Of a DNA stretch of 64,000 nt, positions 26,067 through 35,085 are shown piece after piece. The position numbers and the translations under genes were made by a program. Position 1 is the first letter of the stretch, and each line of letters starts with the position of its first letter. Source of the stretch: Tranquillimonas rosea (GTDB lineage: Bacteria; Pseudomonadota; Alphaproteobacteria; Rhodobacterales; Rhodobacteraceae); assembly GCF_900111315.1 (NCBI RefSeq), contig NZ_FOGU01000002.1, positions 62,001-126,000 of the forward strand, written 5' to 3'. A model generated the notes under the pieces. That model saw only the letters and a list, made by a program, of their open reading frames with translations. It was not told where the DNA came from and did not search any database.

Positions 26067-27254
26067 ATGGTAGCCGAACCGAACCCGCTTCCGCCCAGCC
26101 CCGGCGCGGGGCAGGAGCCGCCCCCGGTGCCCGAGCGGCGCCGGCGCCCGGTGCTGTCCCCGTTGAACCAGCGCCGCTGGCGCAACTTCCGCCGCAACGG
26201 CCGCGCCTTCTGGTCGCTGATCATCTTCGCGATCCTGTTCGGCCTGTCGCTGTTCGCCGAGTTCATCGCCAACGACAAGCCGATCCTCGTCAGTTACCGA
26301 GGCGAGATCTTCACGCCCGTCTTCAACTTCTACCCCGAGACCGCGTTCGGCGGCGATTTCCGGACCGAGGCCGTCTATACCGACATCGAGGTCCAGTGTC
26401 TGATCGCCTCGGGCGGCATGGTCGAGTGCTTCGACGATCCCGAAGGCATCATCGAGAGCGGCGAGGTGGCCGAAGAGGACGGTCAGCCCGTCGAAGCGGG
26501 GTGGAGCCTGTGGCCGCCGATCCCGTATTCCTACGACACGATCGCGGATCTCGGTCGCGCGGCGCCATCGCCGCCCGACGGCGACCACATCCTCGGCACC
26601 GACGACACCGCGAGGGACGTGGCCGCGCGGGTGATCTACGGGTTCCGGCTGTCGATCCTGTTCACGCTGATCGTGACGGTCCTGACAACGATCATCGGGA
26701 TCGCCGCCGGCGCGGTTCAGGGCTTTTTCGGGGGCAAGACCGACCTGATCTTCCAGCGGGTGATCGAGGTCTGGGTGTCGACGCCACGGCTCTACATCAT
26801 CATCATCCTGTTCGCGATCCTGGGCCGAAGTTTCTGGCTGCTGGTGTTCGTCACGGTGCTGTTCGGCTGGCCGGCGCTGGTCGGCGTGGTCCGGGCCGAG
26901 TTCCTGCGGGCGCGCAACTTCGAGTACGTGCGGGCGGCCAAGGCGCTCGGCGTGTCGAACCTGACGATCATGTTCCGCCACATGCTGCCGAACGCCATGG
27001 TCGCGACGGTGACGCTGCTGCCGTTCCTGATCACCGGCACGATCAGCACGCTGGCCGGGCTCGACTTCCTCGGCTTCGGCCTGCCATCCTCGTCGCCGTC
27101 GCTGGGCGAGCTGACGCTGCAGGCCAAACAGAACCTCCAGGCGCCGTGGCTGGGCTTCACCGCATTCTTCACCTTCGCCATCATGCTGTCGCTCCTCGTC
27201 TTCATCTTCGAGGGCGTGCGCGACGCGTTCGACCCCAGAAAGACCTTCCAATGA
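26067..27254 (+). CDS. yejE: peptide ABC transporter permease (YejE-like)
   Basis: The 395-residue permease has an N-terminal proline-rich cytoplasmic tail, a first membrane span (SLIIFAILFGLSLFAEFIA near 50-70), and a large periplasmic loop of about 120 residues containing FNFYPETAFGGDF and WSLWPPIPYSYDT. These match the YejE pattern. The permease core follows (FEYVRAAKALGVSNLTIMFRHMLPN). It is somewhat longer than the E. coli protein because of the N-terminal tail and loop. It starts 3 bases after the yejB stop and is followed by yejF. Confidence 0.93.
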   Translation: MVAEPNPLPPSPGAGQEPPPVPERRRRPVLSPLNQRRWRNFRRNGRAFWSLIIFAILFGLSLFAEFIANDKPILVSYRGEIFTPVFNFYPETAFGGDFRTEAVYTDIEVQCLIASGGMVECFDDPEGIIESGEVAEEDGQPVEAGWSLWPPIPYSYDTIADLGRAAPSPPDGDHILGTDDTARDVAARVIYGFRLSILFTLIVTVLTTIIGIAAGAVQGFFGGKTDLIFQRVIEVWVSTPRLYIIIILFAILGRSFWLLVFVTVLFGWPALVGVVRAEFLRARNFEYVRAAKALGVSNLTIMFRHMLPNAMVATVTLLPFLITGTISTLAGLDFLGFGLPSSSPSLGELTLQAKQNLQAPWLGFTAFFTFAIMLSLLVFIFEGVRDAFDPRKTFQ

Positions 27255-27276
27255 CGCAGACGCGGGGTGCCGCCCG

Positions 27277-28884
27277 ATGAGCCCGGTTCTCGACGTACGC
27301 GACCTCACCGTCCATTTCCGCCAGGACGGGGCCGAAACCGCCGCGGTGCGTGGCGTGTCCTTCCAGATCGAAGAGGGCGAGACCGTCGCGCTGGTGGGGG
27401 AATCGGGCTCGGGCAAGTCGGTGACGGCACTGTCGACCGTGTCCCTGCTGGGCGACAGCGCGCGCCTCGGCGGGCAGATCACCTATCGCGGGCAGGACAT
27501 GGTCGGCGCCAGCGACAAGCGGCTGCGCAAGGTGCGGGGCAACGACATCAGCTTCATCTTCCAGGAGCCGATGACCTCTCTCAATCCGCTGCACACGATC
27601 GAGAAGCAGCTTCGCGAGGCGCTGGCCCTGCACCAGGGGCTGACCGGCGCCGCGGCCGAGGCGCGCATCCTCGAGCTGATGGACGAGGTCGGGATCGCCA
27701 ACGCGGCCGACCGCGTGGGGGCGTTTCCCCACCAGCTGTCGGGCGGACAGCGCCAGCGGGTGATGATCGCCATGGCGCTGGCGAACGACCCGGACCTGCT
27801 GATCGCGGACGAACCGACGACGGCGCTGGACGTGACGATCCAGGCGCAGATCCTCGACCTGCTCTACCGCCTGAAGCGGTCGAAGGGCATGTCGATGCTG
27901 TTCATCACCCACGACCTTTCGATCGTGCGAAAGTTCGCCGACCGCGTCTGCGTGATGAAGGACGGCGAGATCGTCGAGCATGGCCGGACGTCCGAGATCT
28001 TCGACCGGCCCGAGCATCCCTATACCAGGATGCTGCTGGGCGCGCAGTCCACCGGCACGCCCGAGCCGGTGCCGCAAGAGGCCGAGACGGTGGCCGAGAC
28101 ACGCGACCTGCGGATCTGGTTTCCGATCCAGAAGGGCTTCCTGAAGCGCACGGTCGGCTACGTGAAGGCGGTGAACCAGGCGAGCCTGAGCGTGCGTGCC
28201 GGAGAGACCGTCGGCATCGTCGGCGAATCCGGTTCCGGCAAGACGACGCTGGCGCTGGCGATCATGCGCCTGATCCCCTCGCAAGGGCAGGTGCTGTTCC
28301 TGGGCGACGACATCCAGGGCTGGAAATCCCGGCACCTCCGGCCGTTGCGCAAGGCGATGCAGATCGTCTTTCAGGACCCTTATGGCTCTCTCAGCCCGCG
28401 GATGACGATCGAGGAGATCATCGCCGAGGGCCTGGCCGTCCACGGGCGCCCCGACGGCCGCAGCCAGCGAGAGCTGGTGACCGAGATCATGGCCGAGGTC
28501 GGGCTCGACCCCGCGACGATGCACCGCTATCCGCACGAGTTCTCGGGCGGCCAGCGTCAGCGCATCGCCATCGCCCGCGCGATGGTGCTGCGGCCCAAGC
28601 TGGTGGTGCTGGACGAGCCGACGAGCGCGCTGGACATGACGGTGCAGGTGCAGATCGTGAAGCTCCTGCGCGACCTGCAGCAGAAATACGGGCTGGCCTA
28701 TCTGTTCATCAGCCACGACCTGAAGGTGGTCCGCGCGCTGAGCCACGAGGTCATCGTGATGAAGGACGGCGACGTGGTCGAGGCGGGCCCGGCCGAGCGG
28801 GTGTTCGACGCGCCCGAGACCGCCTACACCCGCGCGCTGATGGCGGCGGCCTTCGACCTCACCAGCACCAACAGCGCCGCCTGA
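27277..28884 (+). CDS. yejF: peptide ABC transporter ATP-binding protein (YejF-like, two NBDs)
   Basis: The 535-residue ATPase is a fusion of two nucleotide-binding domains. The first has Walker A GESGSGKSVT near 42, signature LSGGQRQRVMIAMAL and Walker B LIADEPTTALD. The second has Walker A GESGSGKTTL near 316, signature FSGGQRQRIAIARAM and Walker B VVLDEPTSALD. Both sites look intact. This single-chain form replaces the DppD/DppF pair and energises YejB/YejE. A dispersed intergenic element lies between its stop and the convergent carboxypeptidase gene. Confidence 0.95.
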   Translation: MSPVLDVRDLTVHFRQDGAETAAVRGVSFQIEEGETVALVGESGSGKSVTALSTVSLLGDSARLGGQITYRGQDMVGASDKRLRKVRGNDISFIFQEPMTSLNPLHTIEKQLREALALHQGLTGAAAEARILELMDEVGIANAADRVGAFPHQLSGGQRQRVMIAMALANDPDLLIADEPTTALDVTIQAQILDLLYRLKRSKGMSMLFITHDLSIVRKFADRVCVMKDGEIVEHGRTSEIFDRPEHPYTRMLLGAQSTGTPEPVPQEAETVAETRDLRIWFPIQKGFLKRTVGYVKAVNQASLSVRAGETVGIVGESGSGKTTLALAIMRLIPSQGQVLFLGDDIQGWKSRHLRPLRKAMQIVFQDPYGSLSPRMTIEEIIAEGLAVHGRPDGRSQRELVTEIMAEVGLDPATMHRYPHEFSGGQRQRIAIARAMVLRPKLVVLDEPTSALDMTVQVQIVKLLRDLQQKYGLAYLFISHDLKVVRALSHEVIVMKDGDVVEAGPAERVFDAPETAYTRALMAAAFDLTSTNSAA

Positions 28885-28922
28885 GCCATCCGGCCGAGGC
28901 GGCGCCTGCGGGGCCGGGAGAT

Positions 28923-28984
28923 GGGGGCGCTGCCCCCGTCCGCCTTTCGGCGGACTCCCCCGGGATATTTCGGGACAGAAGAAG
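28923..28984. repeat. dispersed intergenic element, copy 2 (long form)
   Basis: The element has a dyad GGGGGCGCTGCCCCC, a second dyad TCCGCCTTTCGGCGGA, then CTCCCCCGGGATATTT and CGGGACAGAAGAAG. Its order and spacing match copy 3 at 39428-39488, with differences in the second dyad that keep its pairing. Here it fills the gap between the convergent yejF and carboxypeptidase genes. Confidence 0.8.
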
Positions 28985-28986
28985 GT

Positions 28987-30441
28987 TCAGCCGGGACCGA
29001 ACGTGTCGCATTCGACATCGCGTGCGGCGAGGCGGCGGCAGGCCAGGGAGGCCTGTTCGGCGCTCATGCCGACAAAGTTCGCCTCGAAGCCGCGGGGCTT
29101 GCGGACGACCTTGCGCAGGGCGTCGTTCAGGGTGCCGATCTCGAGCAGCGCGGTCTTCAGCAGCATCCGCTCGGCATGGTAGCGCGAGCCGTAGCGGCCG
29201 ACATTGATGCCCCAGTGCCGTCCGCCCGACGTCGAGAGGCGCGTGACCACGCGGAGCTCTCCGTCGGGATCTGCGGCGCCTTCGGCCGGTGTGGCGGGCG
29301 CGGCCTCGGCGACCTGGCGCGCGGGGCGCGGCTGCGGCGTGACCGAGATCGTGCGCACCGCCTGCGGCGCGGCGGCCGCGTCGGCGAGGGTGGAAGGGGC
29401 CGTCTTCGGCGTATCGGCCACTTCGGCCACGGCCTGCTTGATGTCCTCCTTCAGCGCCACGACGACCTCGTCCGAGAGCGTGGTCGCCGGGGCGCCGGGG
29501 CGCGATCGCGGCCGGAGCGAGCGGGCGAGCACCGCAATCGCCGGGGCCGCCCGGCCCACGCCGGCGGCACCGGCGGCGGGGTAGGGCACCGGCGCGGGGC
29601 GGTTGATGGCGACGCGGGTCGGTGCCCGGCTGAAGCCGAGATCGAGGAGTTCGGCCACCTTGGCATTGCGCGAGGCGGAGGAGCGTCCGCCGAACACCGT
29701 GGCGATGATGCGCTCGCCCCCGCGATCCGCCGAGGCGACGAGATTGAAGCCCGCCGCGCGGGTATATCCCGTCTTGATCCCGTCAGCGCCCTTGTAGGCC
29801 CCGAGCAGGCGCCGGTTTGTGTTGGCCACCTCGCGGATCCCGGCATGCGTCGTGCGGCGGGAGAACAGGTTGTAGTACTGCGGATAATCGAAGAACAGCC
29901 GCCGTCCGAGCAGGGTCATGTCCCGCGCCGTGGAGAGGTGCCCCTCTTCGGTGAGTCCGTGGGCGTTCTTGAACGTGGTCCGGGTCATCCCGAGCGCCTT
30001 GGCAGTGCGGGTCATGCGGCGGGCGAAGGCGGCCTCGGACCCTTCGAGCGTCTCGCCGATCGCCGTTGCGGCGTCGTTCGCCGACTTCACCGAGGCGGCG
30101 CGGATCAGGTAGCGGAAGGCGATGCTCTGCCCTTCGCGCAGGCCGAGCTTGGAGGGCGGCTCGGCGGCCGCGTTCTTGGAGATGCGGACCTTCTCGTCGA
30201 GGGAGACCTCGCCGTTCTCCACCGCCTCGAAGGCGATGTAGAGGGTCATCATCTTGGTCAGCGAGGCCGGGTGCAGCCTCGTGTCGGCGTTGTTGGAATG
30301 AAGTACTTCGCCCGAACGGGCGTCAATCACCATCGCGGCGTAGGGAGCGGCCTCGGCCCGGTGCGGCATCGCTGCAAAGATGCACAGGGCGATAAGACAC
30401 GCCGATCCTGCCCGGATCCACTGCGTCAGTCGCGGTTCCAC
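28987..30441 (-). CDS. D-alanyl-D-alanine carboxypeptidase with SPOR domain
   Basis: The 484-residue penicillin-binding protein (S11 family) trims the last D-Ala from peptidoglycan stem peptides. The three active-site motifs are S60-L-T-K63, S120-A-N122 and K223-T-G225. A signal peptide ends near AMPHRAEA (about residue 31). After a proline/alanine-rich linker (about 300-400), the C-terminus carries a SPOR-like domain (WGINVGRYGSRYHAERMLLK) that should bind denuded glycan at the septum. GTG 30441 is chosen because AGGCAGGA is placed about 4 bases upstream; GTG 30459 is possible. Confidence 0.92.
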   Translation of the reverse strand: MEPRLTQWIRAGSACLIALCIFAAMPHRAEAAPYAAMVIDARSGEVLHSNNADTRLHPASLTKMMTLYIAFEAVENGEVSLDEKVRISKNAAAEPPSKLGLREGQSIAFRYLIRAASVKSANDAATAIGETLEGSEAAFARRMTRTAKALGMTRTTFKNAHGLTEEGHLSTARDMTLLGRRLFFDYPQYYNLFSRRTTHAGIREVANTNRRLLGAYKGADGIKTGYTRAAGFNLVASADRGGERIIATVFGGRSSASRNAKVAELLDLGFSRAPTRVAINRPAPVPYPAAGAAGVGRAAPAIAVLARSLRPRSRPGAPATTLSDEVVVALKEDIKQAVAEVADTPKTAPSTLADAAAAPQAVRTISVTPQPRPARQVAEAAPATPAEGAADPDGELRVVTRLSTSGGRHWGINVGRYGSRYHAERMLLKTALLEIGTLNDALRKVVRKPRGFEANFVGMSAEQASLACRRLAARDVECDTFGPG

Positions 30442-30629
30442 GGAATCCTGCCTTTTCACTGCCTCGCCGACCGGTTTTGTTTTCTGGTCGGCATTTATAG
30501 GAGAAAGCGTAGCACAGGTGCGTGATCGCGGAAATCCCCTTAATTCAGGCCCTTTTGCGGCGGCCTTGATCCGGGGCGCGGTATATCTGGGGGTGTCTCG
30601 GGGCCGGACGACGAGATATGTCCGCGGGG

Positions 30630-31328
30630 CTAGTCCAGCCCGTCCCAGAGCGCCGGGAGGGCGCCGAGCGACTCGATCCGCCGGAATCGCGGATGCGCCA
30701 GGGGTACCTCTGCGCGTTCGAGCGCCCATTCCAGTTCGAACGGCACATGCACGCCCCAACCGCCGGCCTCGAGCGCGGGATGGATGTCGGAGCGCAGGGA
30801 ATTGCCGACCATCATCGCCCGCTCCGGCCCGTCGCCGTGGCGGTCGAAGATGCGGGCGTAGAGATCGGGGGTCTTCTCGGACACGATCTCGACCCGGTCG
30901 AACAGGTCGCCCAAGCCGGACTGCGCCAGCTTGCGCTCCTGATCCAGGAGGTCGCCCTTGGTGATCAGCAGCACGGTGAACCGGTCGGCCGCGGCGCGCA
31001 CCGTTTCCTCGGCATGGGGCAACAGGTCGATCGGATGCTCCAGCATGTCGTGGCCGGCCTCGATGATCTGCCGGATCACGCTGCCGGGGACGCGGTCGTC
31101 GGTGACCTCCACCGCCGTCTCGACCATCGACAGGATGAACCCCTTGATGCCGTAGCCGTAGCGGCCGAGATTGCGCCTCTCGGCGGCCAGAAGGCGGTCT
31201 TCGAGATGGGCCTTGTCGGCATGATCGCCGAGGATGGTGGCGAATCGCTCTTGCGTCAGGCGAAAGAATGTCTCGTTGTGCCAGAGCGTGTCGTCGGCAT
31301 CGAAGCCGATGGTTGTCAGACGCGTCAT
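30630..31328 (-). CDS. HAD family hydrolase
   Basis: This 232-residue haloacid dehalogenase-type phosphatase has motif I D10-A-D12-D-T (IGFDADDTLW), motif II in VLLITKGD, and motifs III/IV in EIVSEKTPDLYARI and MMVGNSLRSDIHPALEAGGW. A helical cap lies between residues 20 and 95. The substrate is unknown; HADs of this size act on small phosphates such as phosphoglycolate or nucleotides. ATG 31328 gives the standard N-terminus. It is divergent from clpS. Confidence 0.88.
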   Translation of the reverse strand: MTRLTTIGFDADDTLWHNETFFRLTQERFATILGDHADKAHLEDRLLAAERRNLGRYGYGIKGFILSMVETAVEVTDDRVPGSVIRQIIEAGHDMLEHPIDLLPHAEETVRAAADRFTVLLITKGDLLDQERKLAQSGLGDLFDRVEIVSEKTPDLYARIFDRHGDGPERAMMVGNSLRSDIHPALEAGGWGVHVPFELEWALERAEVPLAHPRFRRIESLGALPALWDGLD

Positions 31329-31468
31329 CGGCGTGATCCTCGTGTCGCGGATTGGGGCCCTCAGCGGGCCGGACCCCTTTTCAGGCGGGCTGCGATTCCT
31401 ATATCGTCGCTTCAACCCACCCGCAAATGCCCCTTCGGAGACACGGTTTGACGGCTGATCCTCATCTC

Positions 31469-31789
31469 ATGTCGGACAAGGACGATCCGGCCGACGACGA
31501 CGCTGGGGTCATCCTCGAGACGCGGCGCAAGACCCAGCGTCCGCCGCTCTACAAGGTGATGCTTCTGAACGACGATTACACGCCGATGGAGTTCGTCGTG
31601 CACGTCCTCGAGCGGTTCTTCGGCATGACCCATGCCCAGGCGTTCGAATTGATGCTGACGGTCCACAAGAAGGGCGTGGCCGTGGTCGGCGTATTCTCGT
31701 TCGAGGTCGCGGAGACGAAGGTCGCCCAGGTGATGGATTTCGCGCGCCGCCACCAGCATCCGCTGCAATGCACCATGGAAAAGGAGTAG
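31469..31789 (+). CDS. clpS: ATP-dependent Clp protease adaptor ClpS
   Basis: The 106-residue adaptor recognises N-degron residues and hands proteins to ClpAP. The core [24 protein letters not shown] holds the ClpA-contact and N-degron-pocket residues. [19 protein letters not shown] and the C-terminal CTMEKE complete the fold. The N-terminal 25 residues are acidic and flexible, as usual. ATG 31469 has no good ribosome site. An in-frame TTG at 31448 has GGAG 8 bases upstream and may be the real start, adding 7 residues. No clpA lies in the window. Confidence 0.93.
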   Translation: MSDKDDPADDDAGVILETRRKTQRPPLYKVMLLNDDYTPMEFVVHVLERFFGMTHAQAFELMLTVHKKGVAVVGVFSFEVAETKVAQVMDFARRHQHPLQCTMEKE

Positions 31790-31813
31790 GCCGGCCCTGC
31801 GCCGCCGTCCGCC

Positions 31814-32797
31814 ATGTTGTCCACGAGGCTTGAGCTTGCCGCCGCGCGCGGACTGACGGACGCCCCCGGAGAGGGGCGCGTCGCCGTGTTCGGCGCCCGC
31901 TCGCCCGAGGCGCTGGACGTCTGGTCGCGCGACCGGGTTCGCGTGATGCAGGGGAACCGCCCCGAGCATGACGCACTGGCGCAGGGCGGCTGGACCGTAG
32001 GGTCGGGCGATCCCGGGCCGGCCGACATGGCGCTCGTGGTGCTGCCGCGCTCCAAGGCGGCGGGGCGTGACCTGGTGGCGCGGGCGGCCGCGGCGGTGGG
32101 GGACGGGCCCGTGCTGATCGACGGGCAGAAGACCGACGGGGTCGAGTCCCTGCTGAAGAGCCTGCGCGGCCGGGCCGAGGTCGGCGAGACCATCGCCAAG
32201 GCGCACGGCAAGATGTCCCTGGTGCGGGCGCTCGACGTGGCGGACTGGCGTGCGGTGCCGCAAACCGGGTCGGAGGGTTTCGTCACCGTGCCGGGCGTGT
32301 TCTCGGCCGACGGCATCGACCGGGCCTCGCGGATGCTGGCTGATGCCCTGCCCGAACGGCTGTCGGGCGACGTGATCGATCTTGGCGCAGGCTGGGGCTA
32401 TCTCGCCGCGCGCGTGCTGGAGCGAGAGGCCGTGCGCAGCTGCCACCTGGTCGAGGCGGACGCCGCGGCGCTGGAGTGCGCCCGGCGCAACGTGACCGAT
32501 GACCGGGCCGTTCTCCACTGGGCGGATGCGACGGCGTTCACGCCGGAGGCGCGGGTCGGCACCGTGGTGACCAATCCGCCGTTCCACACGGGGCGCGCTG
32601 CCGAGCCCGACCTGGGGCGCGCCTTCATCGCAACGGCGGCGCGGTGTCTGATGCCCTCGGGTTCGGTGTGGCTGGTGGCCAACCGCCATCTGCCCTATGA
32701 GCGGACGTTGGCAGATCTGTTCATCGAGGTGGACGAGGCAGGCGGCGACGCGGGGTTCAAGATTCTTCACGCGCGCCGGCCGAAACGCAGCCGCTGA
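31814..32797 (+). CDS. class I SAM-dependent methyltransferase (RsmC-like, 16S rRNA m2G)
   Basis: The 327-residue protein has the double-domain form of RsmC. The degenerate N-terminal half runs to about residue 150. The catalytic half has the SAM site VIDLGAGWGYLAARVL and the N-P-P-F-H motif VVTNPPFHTGR, which marks methylation of a planar amino group. RsmC methylates G1207 of 16S rRNA; RlmG acts on 23S rRNA and is an alternative. It starts 24 bases after clpS and 25 bases before the SDR gene, so the three probably share a transcript. Confidence 0.87.
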   Translation: MLSTRLELAAARGLTDAPGEGRVAVFGARSPEALDVWSRDRVRVMQGNRPEHDALAQGGWTVGSGDPGPADMALVVLPRSKAAGRDLVARAAAAVGDGPVLIDGQKTDGVESLLKSLRGRAEVGETIAKAHGKMSLVRALDVADWRAVPQTGSEGFVTVPGVFSADGIDRASRMLADALPERLSGDVIDLGAGWGYLAARVLEREAVRSCHLVEADAAALECARRNVTDDRAVLHWADATAFTPEARVGTVVTNPPFHTGRAAEPDLGRAFIATAARCLMPSGSVWLVANRHLPYERTLADLFIEVDEAGGDAGFKILHARRPKRSR

Positions 32798-32822
32798 GCG
32801 CGGCGAGGCAAGGGAACCGGAC

Positions 32823-33629
32823 ATGGGGTTTTCGATCCAGGGCAAGACGGCGATCGTCACCGGCGCCGCGAACGGCGTCGGTCTGGCCATCGCGCGGCAT
32901 TTCGTCGAGCGCGGGGCCAACGTGATGTTCGCCGACATGGACGAGCAGCGGTTGGCCGATGAGATCGGCGAAGTGCAGGACGAGAAGGGCGCGAGCCGGT
33001 ACTTTGCCGGCGACCTGCGCGAACGGCTGACGGTGGCGAACCTGCTGTCGGCGACGATCGACGCGTTCGACCGGATCGACATCCTCGTCAACGCGTCGCG
33101 GCAGATGGCCGTCTCGGACCCGCTCGCGGCCGAGGACGACACGATCGAGACGCTGTTGCAGCAGAATCTGATGACCTCGCTCCGGCTGAGCCAGAGCGTC
33201 GCCAAGCGCATGATCAAGCAGTCCGAGGACGCCGAATCGGGGGGGGCGGCGGGGTCGATTATCAATTTGTCGTCCATTGCGGCGCGGCGGACGCGGCCGG
33301 AATTGCTGGCGTATTCGGTGAGCGCGGCGGCGCTGGACCAGGCGACGCGGTCGCTGGCGGTGGCGCTGGCGCCGAGCCGGATCCGGGTCAACGCGGTGGC
33401 GTTCGGCAGCGTGATGTCGGCCAGCCTGCGCGGGGCGATACGGGATAATTCCGTTGCGCGAGAAGAGATTATCGGGAACACGCCGCTCAAGCGGATCGCC
33501 AGTCCGGGCGAGGTCGCGGAGGCGGTGCAGTTCCTCGCCTCGGACGCGGCGGCCTTCATGACGGGCCAGATCATGACCATCGACGGCGGCCGCACGCTGC
33601 TGGATGTCTGCGACACGCCCGCCCATTGA
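32823..33629 (+). CDS. SDR family protein lacking the catalytic lysine
   Basis: The 268-residue protein has a sound Rossmann N-terminus: TGAANGVGLAIARHF for the dinucleotide loop and MFADMD after beta-2. The active-site region departs from the family. Serine is present near 150-151 (IINLSSIAA) and tyrosine at 164, but the lysine expected four residues after it is A168 (AYSVSAAALDQATRSLA). The usual NNAG motif reads VNASRQ. It keeps the C-terminal SDR end GQIMTIDGG. Dehydrogenase activity is therefore doubtful; it may be a binding or regulatory protein. It precedes hemF by 91 bases on the same strand. Confidence 0.85.
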   Translation: MGFSIQGKTAIVTGAANGVGLAIARHFVERGANVMFADMDEQRLADEIGEVQDEKGASRYFAGDLRERLTVANLLSATIDAFDRIDILVNASRQMAVSDPLAAEDDTIETLLQQNLMTSLRLSQSVAKRMIKQSEDAESGGAAGSIINLSSIAARRTRPELLAYSVSAAALDQATRSLAVALAPSRIRVNAVAFGSVMSASLRGAIRDNSVAREEIIGNTPLKRIASPGEVAEAVQFLASDAAAFMTGQIMTIDGGRTLLDVCDTPAH

Positions 33630-33720
33630 GCGATGCACGGCGCGTACACCGGACGTGCACGGGGCGTGCACAACGCGGCATACGATCGGCGGACCGGGAC
33701 ACGAACCTGAGAGGGGCAGG

Positions 33721-34614
33721 ATGAGCGACGAGATGCTGGACCAGAAGGCGCGGGCCTCGGCCTGGTTCCGGGCACTGCGGGACGAGATCGTCGCCGCGTT
33801 CGAGGACGTGGAGAGCACCCAGGTGGAAGGCCCCCTTGCCGGGGACGAGCCGGGCCGCTTCGAGGTGTCCGAGACCAAGCGGACCTCGGAGGACGGATCG
33901 GACGCGGGCGGCGGCCTGATGAGCGTGATGCGTGGCGGCCGGGTGTTCGAGAAGGTCGGCGTCAACGTCTCGACCGTCTATGGCGTGCTGGGCGAGAAGG
34001 CGCAGGCCGCGATGGCGGCGCGCAAGGGGATTCCGGGCATGGCGTCCGACCCGCGGTTCTGGGCCTCGGGGATCAGCCTTGTCGCGCACATGCAGAACCC
34101 GCATGTCCCCGCCGTCCACATGAACACGCGCATGTTCTGGACGCCCAATGCCTGGTGGTTCGGCGGCGGCGCCGACCTGAATCCCTGCCGGGAATACGCC
34201 GAGGACACCGCGCATTTCCACGCCGAGCTGGAGCGGCATTGCGCCCGGCACGGCGAGGAGATCTATCCGCGCTACAAGGCCTGGGCCGACGAGTATTTCT
34301 ACATCCCGCACCGCAAACGGGCGCGCGGGGTCGGCGGCGTGTTCTACGACGATCACAATACCGGCGACTGGGAGGCGGATTTCGCGCTGACCCAGGATGT
34401 CGGGCGGGCATTCCTGCCGGCCTTCCTACCGCTGGTCGAGGCCCGGCGCGGGACCGGGTGGACCGACGCCGACCGCGACGCGCAGCTTGTCCATCGCGGG
34501 CTCTATGCCGAATACAACCTGGTCTATGACCGGGGCACGAAATTCGGGCTGGAGACGGGGCACGATCCGGACGCGGTGCTGATGAGCCTGCCGCCGCTGG
34601 CGAAGTGGATCTGA
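33721..34614 (+). CDS. hemF: oxygen-dependent coproporphyrinogen III oxidase
   Basis: The 297-residue cytosolic enzyme makes protoporphyrinogen IX by two oxidative decarboxylations. Family signatures present are VGVNVSTVYG, PHVPAVHMNTRMFW, WWFGGGADLNP, KAWADEYFYIPHRKRARGVGG and the C-terminal YAEYNLVYDRGTKFGL. GAGAGGGGCAGG before ATG 33721 supports this start. It needs oxygen, so it serves aerobic haem synthesis; no hemN is in the window. hemE and hemC lie within 1.6 kb on both strands, making a loose tetrapyrrole cluster. Confidence 0.97.
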   Translation: MSDEMLDQKARASAWFRALRDEIVAAFEDVESTQVEGPLAGDEPGRFEVSETKRTSEDGSDAGGGLMSVMRGGRVFEKVGVNVSTVYGVLGEKAQAAMAARKGIPGMASDPRFWASGISLVAHMQNPHVPAVHMNTRMFWTPNAWWFGGGADLNPCREYAEDTAHFHAELERHCARHGEEIYPRYKAWADEYFYIPHRKRARGVGGVFYDDHNTGDWEADFALTQDVGRAFLPAFLPLVEARRGTGWTDADRDAQLVHRGLYAEYNLVYDRGTKFGLETGHDPDAVLMSLPPLAKWI

Positions 34615-34630
34615 GGCCGGGCGGCGGCCC

Positions 34631-35056
34631 TCAGGCCGGGCGGATCACCAGTTCGGCATAGCCGGTTTCGACATCCCTCTCGCGCGAGAAGCGCGCGGCG
34701 TCGGTGACGCCGAGAATCAGCTCGGCGGTGGTGCGGACGGGGCAGCCCGTCAGCAAGTGACCGCCATACACCGCACAGCCGGCATCGGACACGGCGAGGT
34801 GCAGATGCGGCCCGTCCGGCGAGAGCGTGCCCGACAGCGACACGATTTCCAGCGGACCGGGAAACTCGACGGCGTCGTCGCGCCCGGCGGGGCGCAGGCG
34901 GGCATGGGTCAGGCTGCCGACCTGCGCCACGATGAACCCGGCGCTTGCGCCGGACCGGCGGAACGCGTCGTCGAGGGCGCCGCGCAGGTCGGCCCCCGGC
35001 GTCAGCCGCAGGGCGACGTGGCGGGTGTGCGTGGCGGGCCAGTGGGTGCGGTGCAT
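34631..35056 (-). CDS. PPC (DUF296) domain protein
   Basis: The 141-residue protein is a stand-alone PPC/DUF296 domain, related to the domain fused to plant AT-hook proteins. It contains RHVALRLTPGADLRGALDDAF, GSLTHARLRPAG, and HLHLAVSDAGCAVYGGHLLTG; the last carries the histidines and glycine-rich loop often seen in this trimeric fold. Bacterial members are of unknown function and are often annotated as DNA-binding without proof. It is downstream of hemE on the same strand (29 bases), and convergent with hemF. Confidence 0.85.
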   Translation of the reverse strand: MHRTHWPATHTRHVALRLTPGADLRGALDDAFRRSGASAGFIVAQVGSLTHARLRPAGRDDAVEFPGPLEIVSLSGTLSPDGPHLHLAVSDAGCAVYGGHLLTGCPVRTTAELILGVTDAARFSRERDVETGYAELVIRPA

Positions 35057-35085
35057 GGACAGACCCCCTGCGTTCCCCGTGCCGG

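Noticed and set aside
23994-27482. A 1162-codon minus-strand open frame opposite the yej operon
   Set aside because: It lies antisense to three clear transporter genes and its translation is low-complexity and strongly charged, with no domain.
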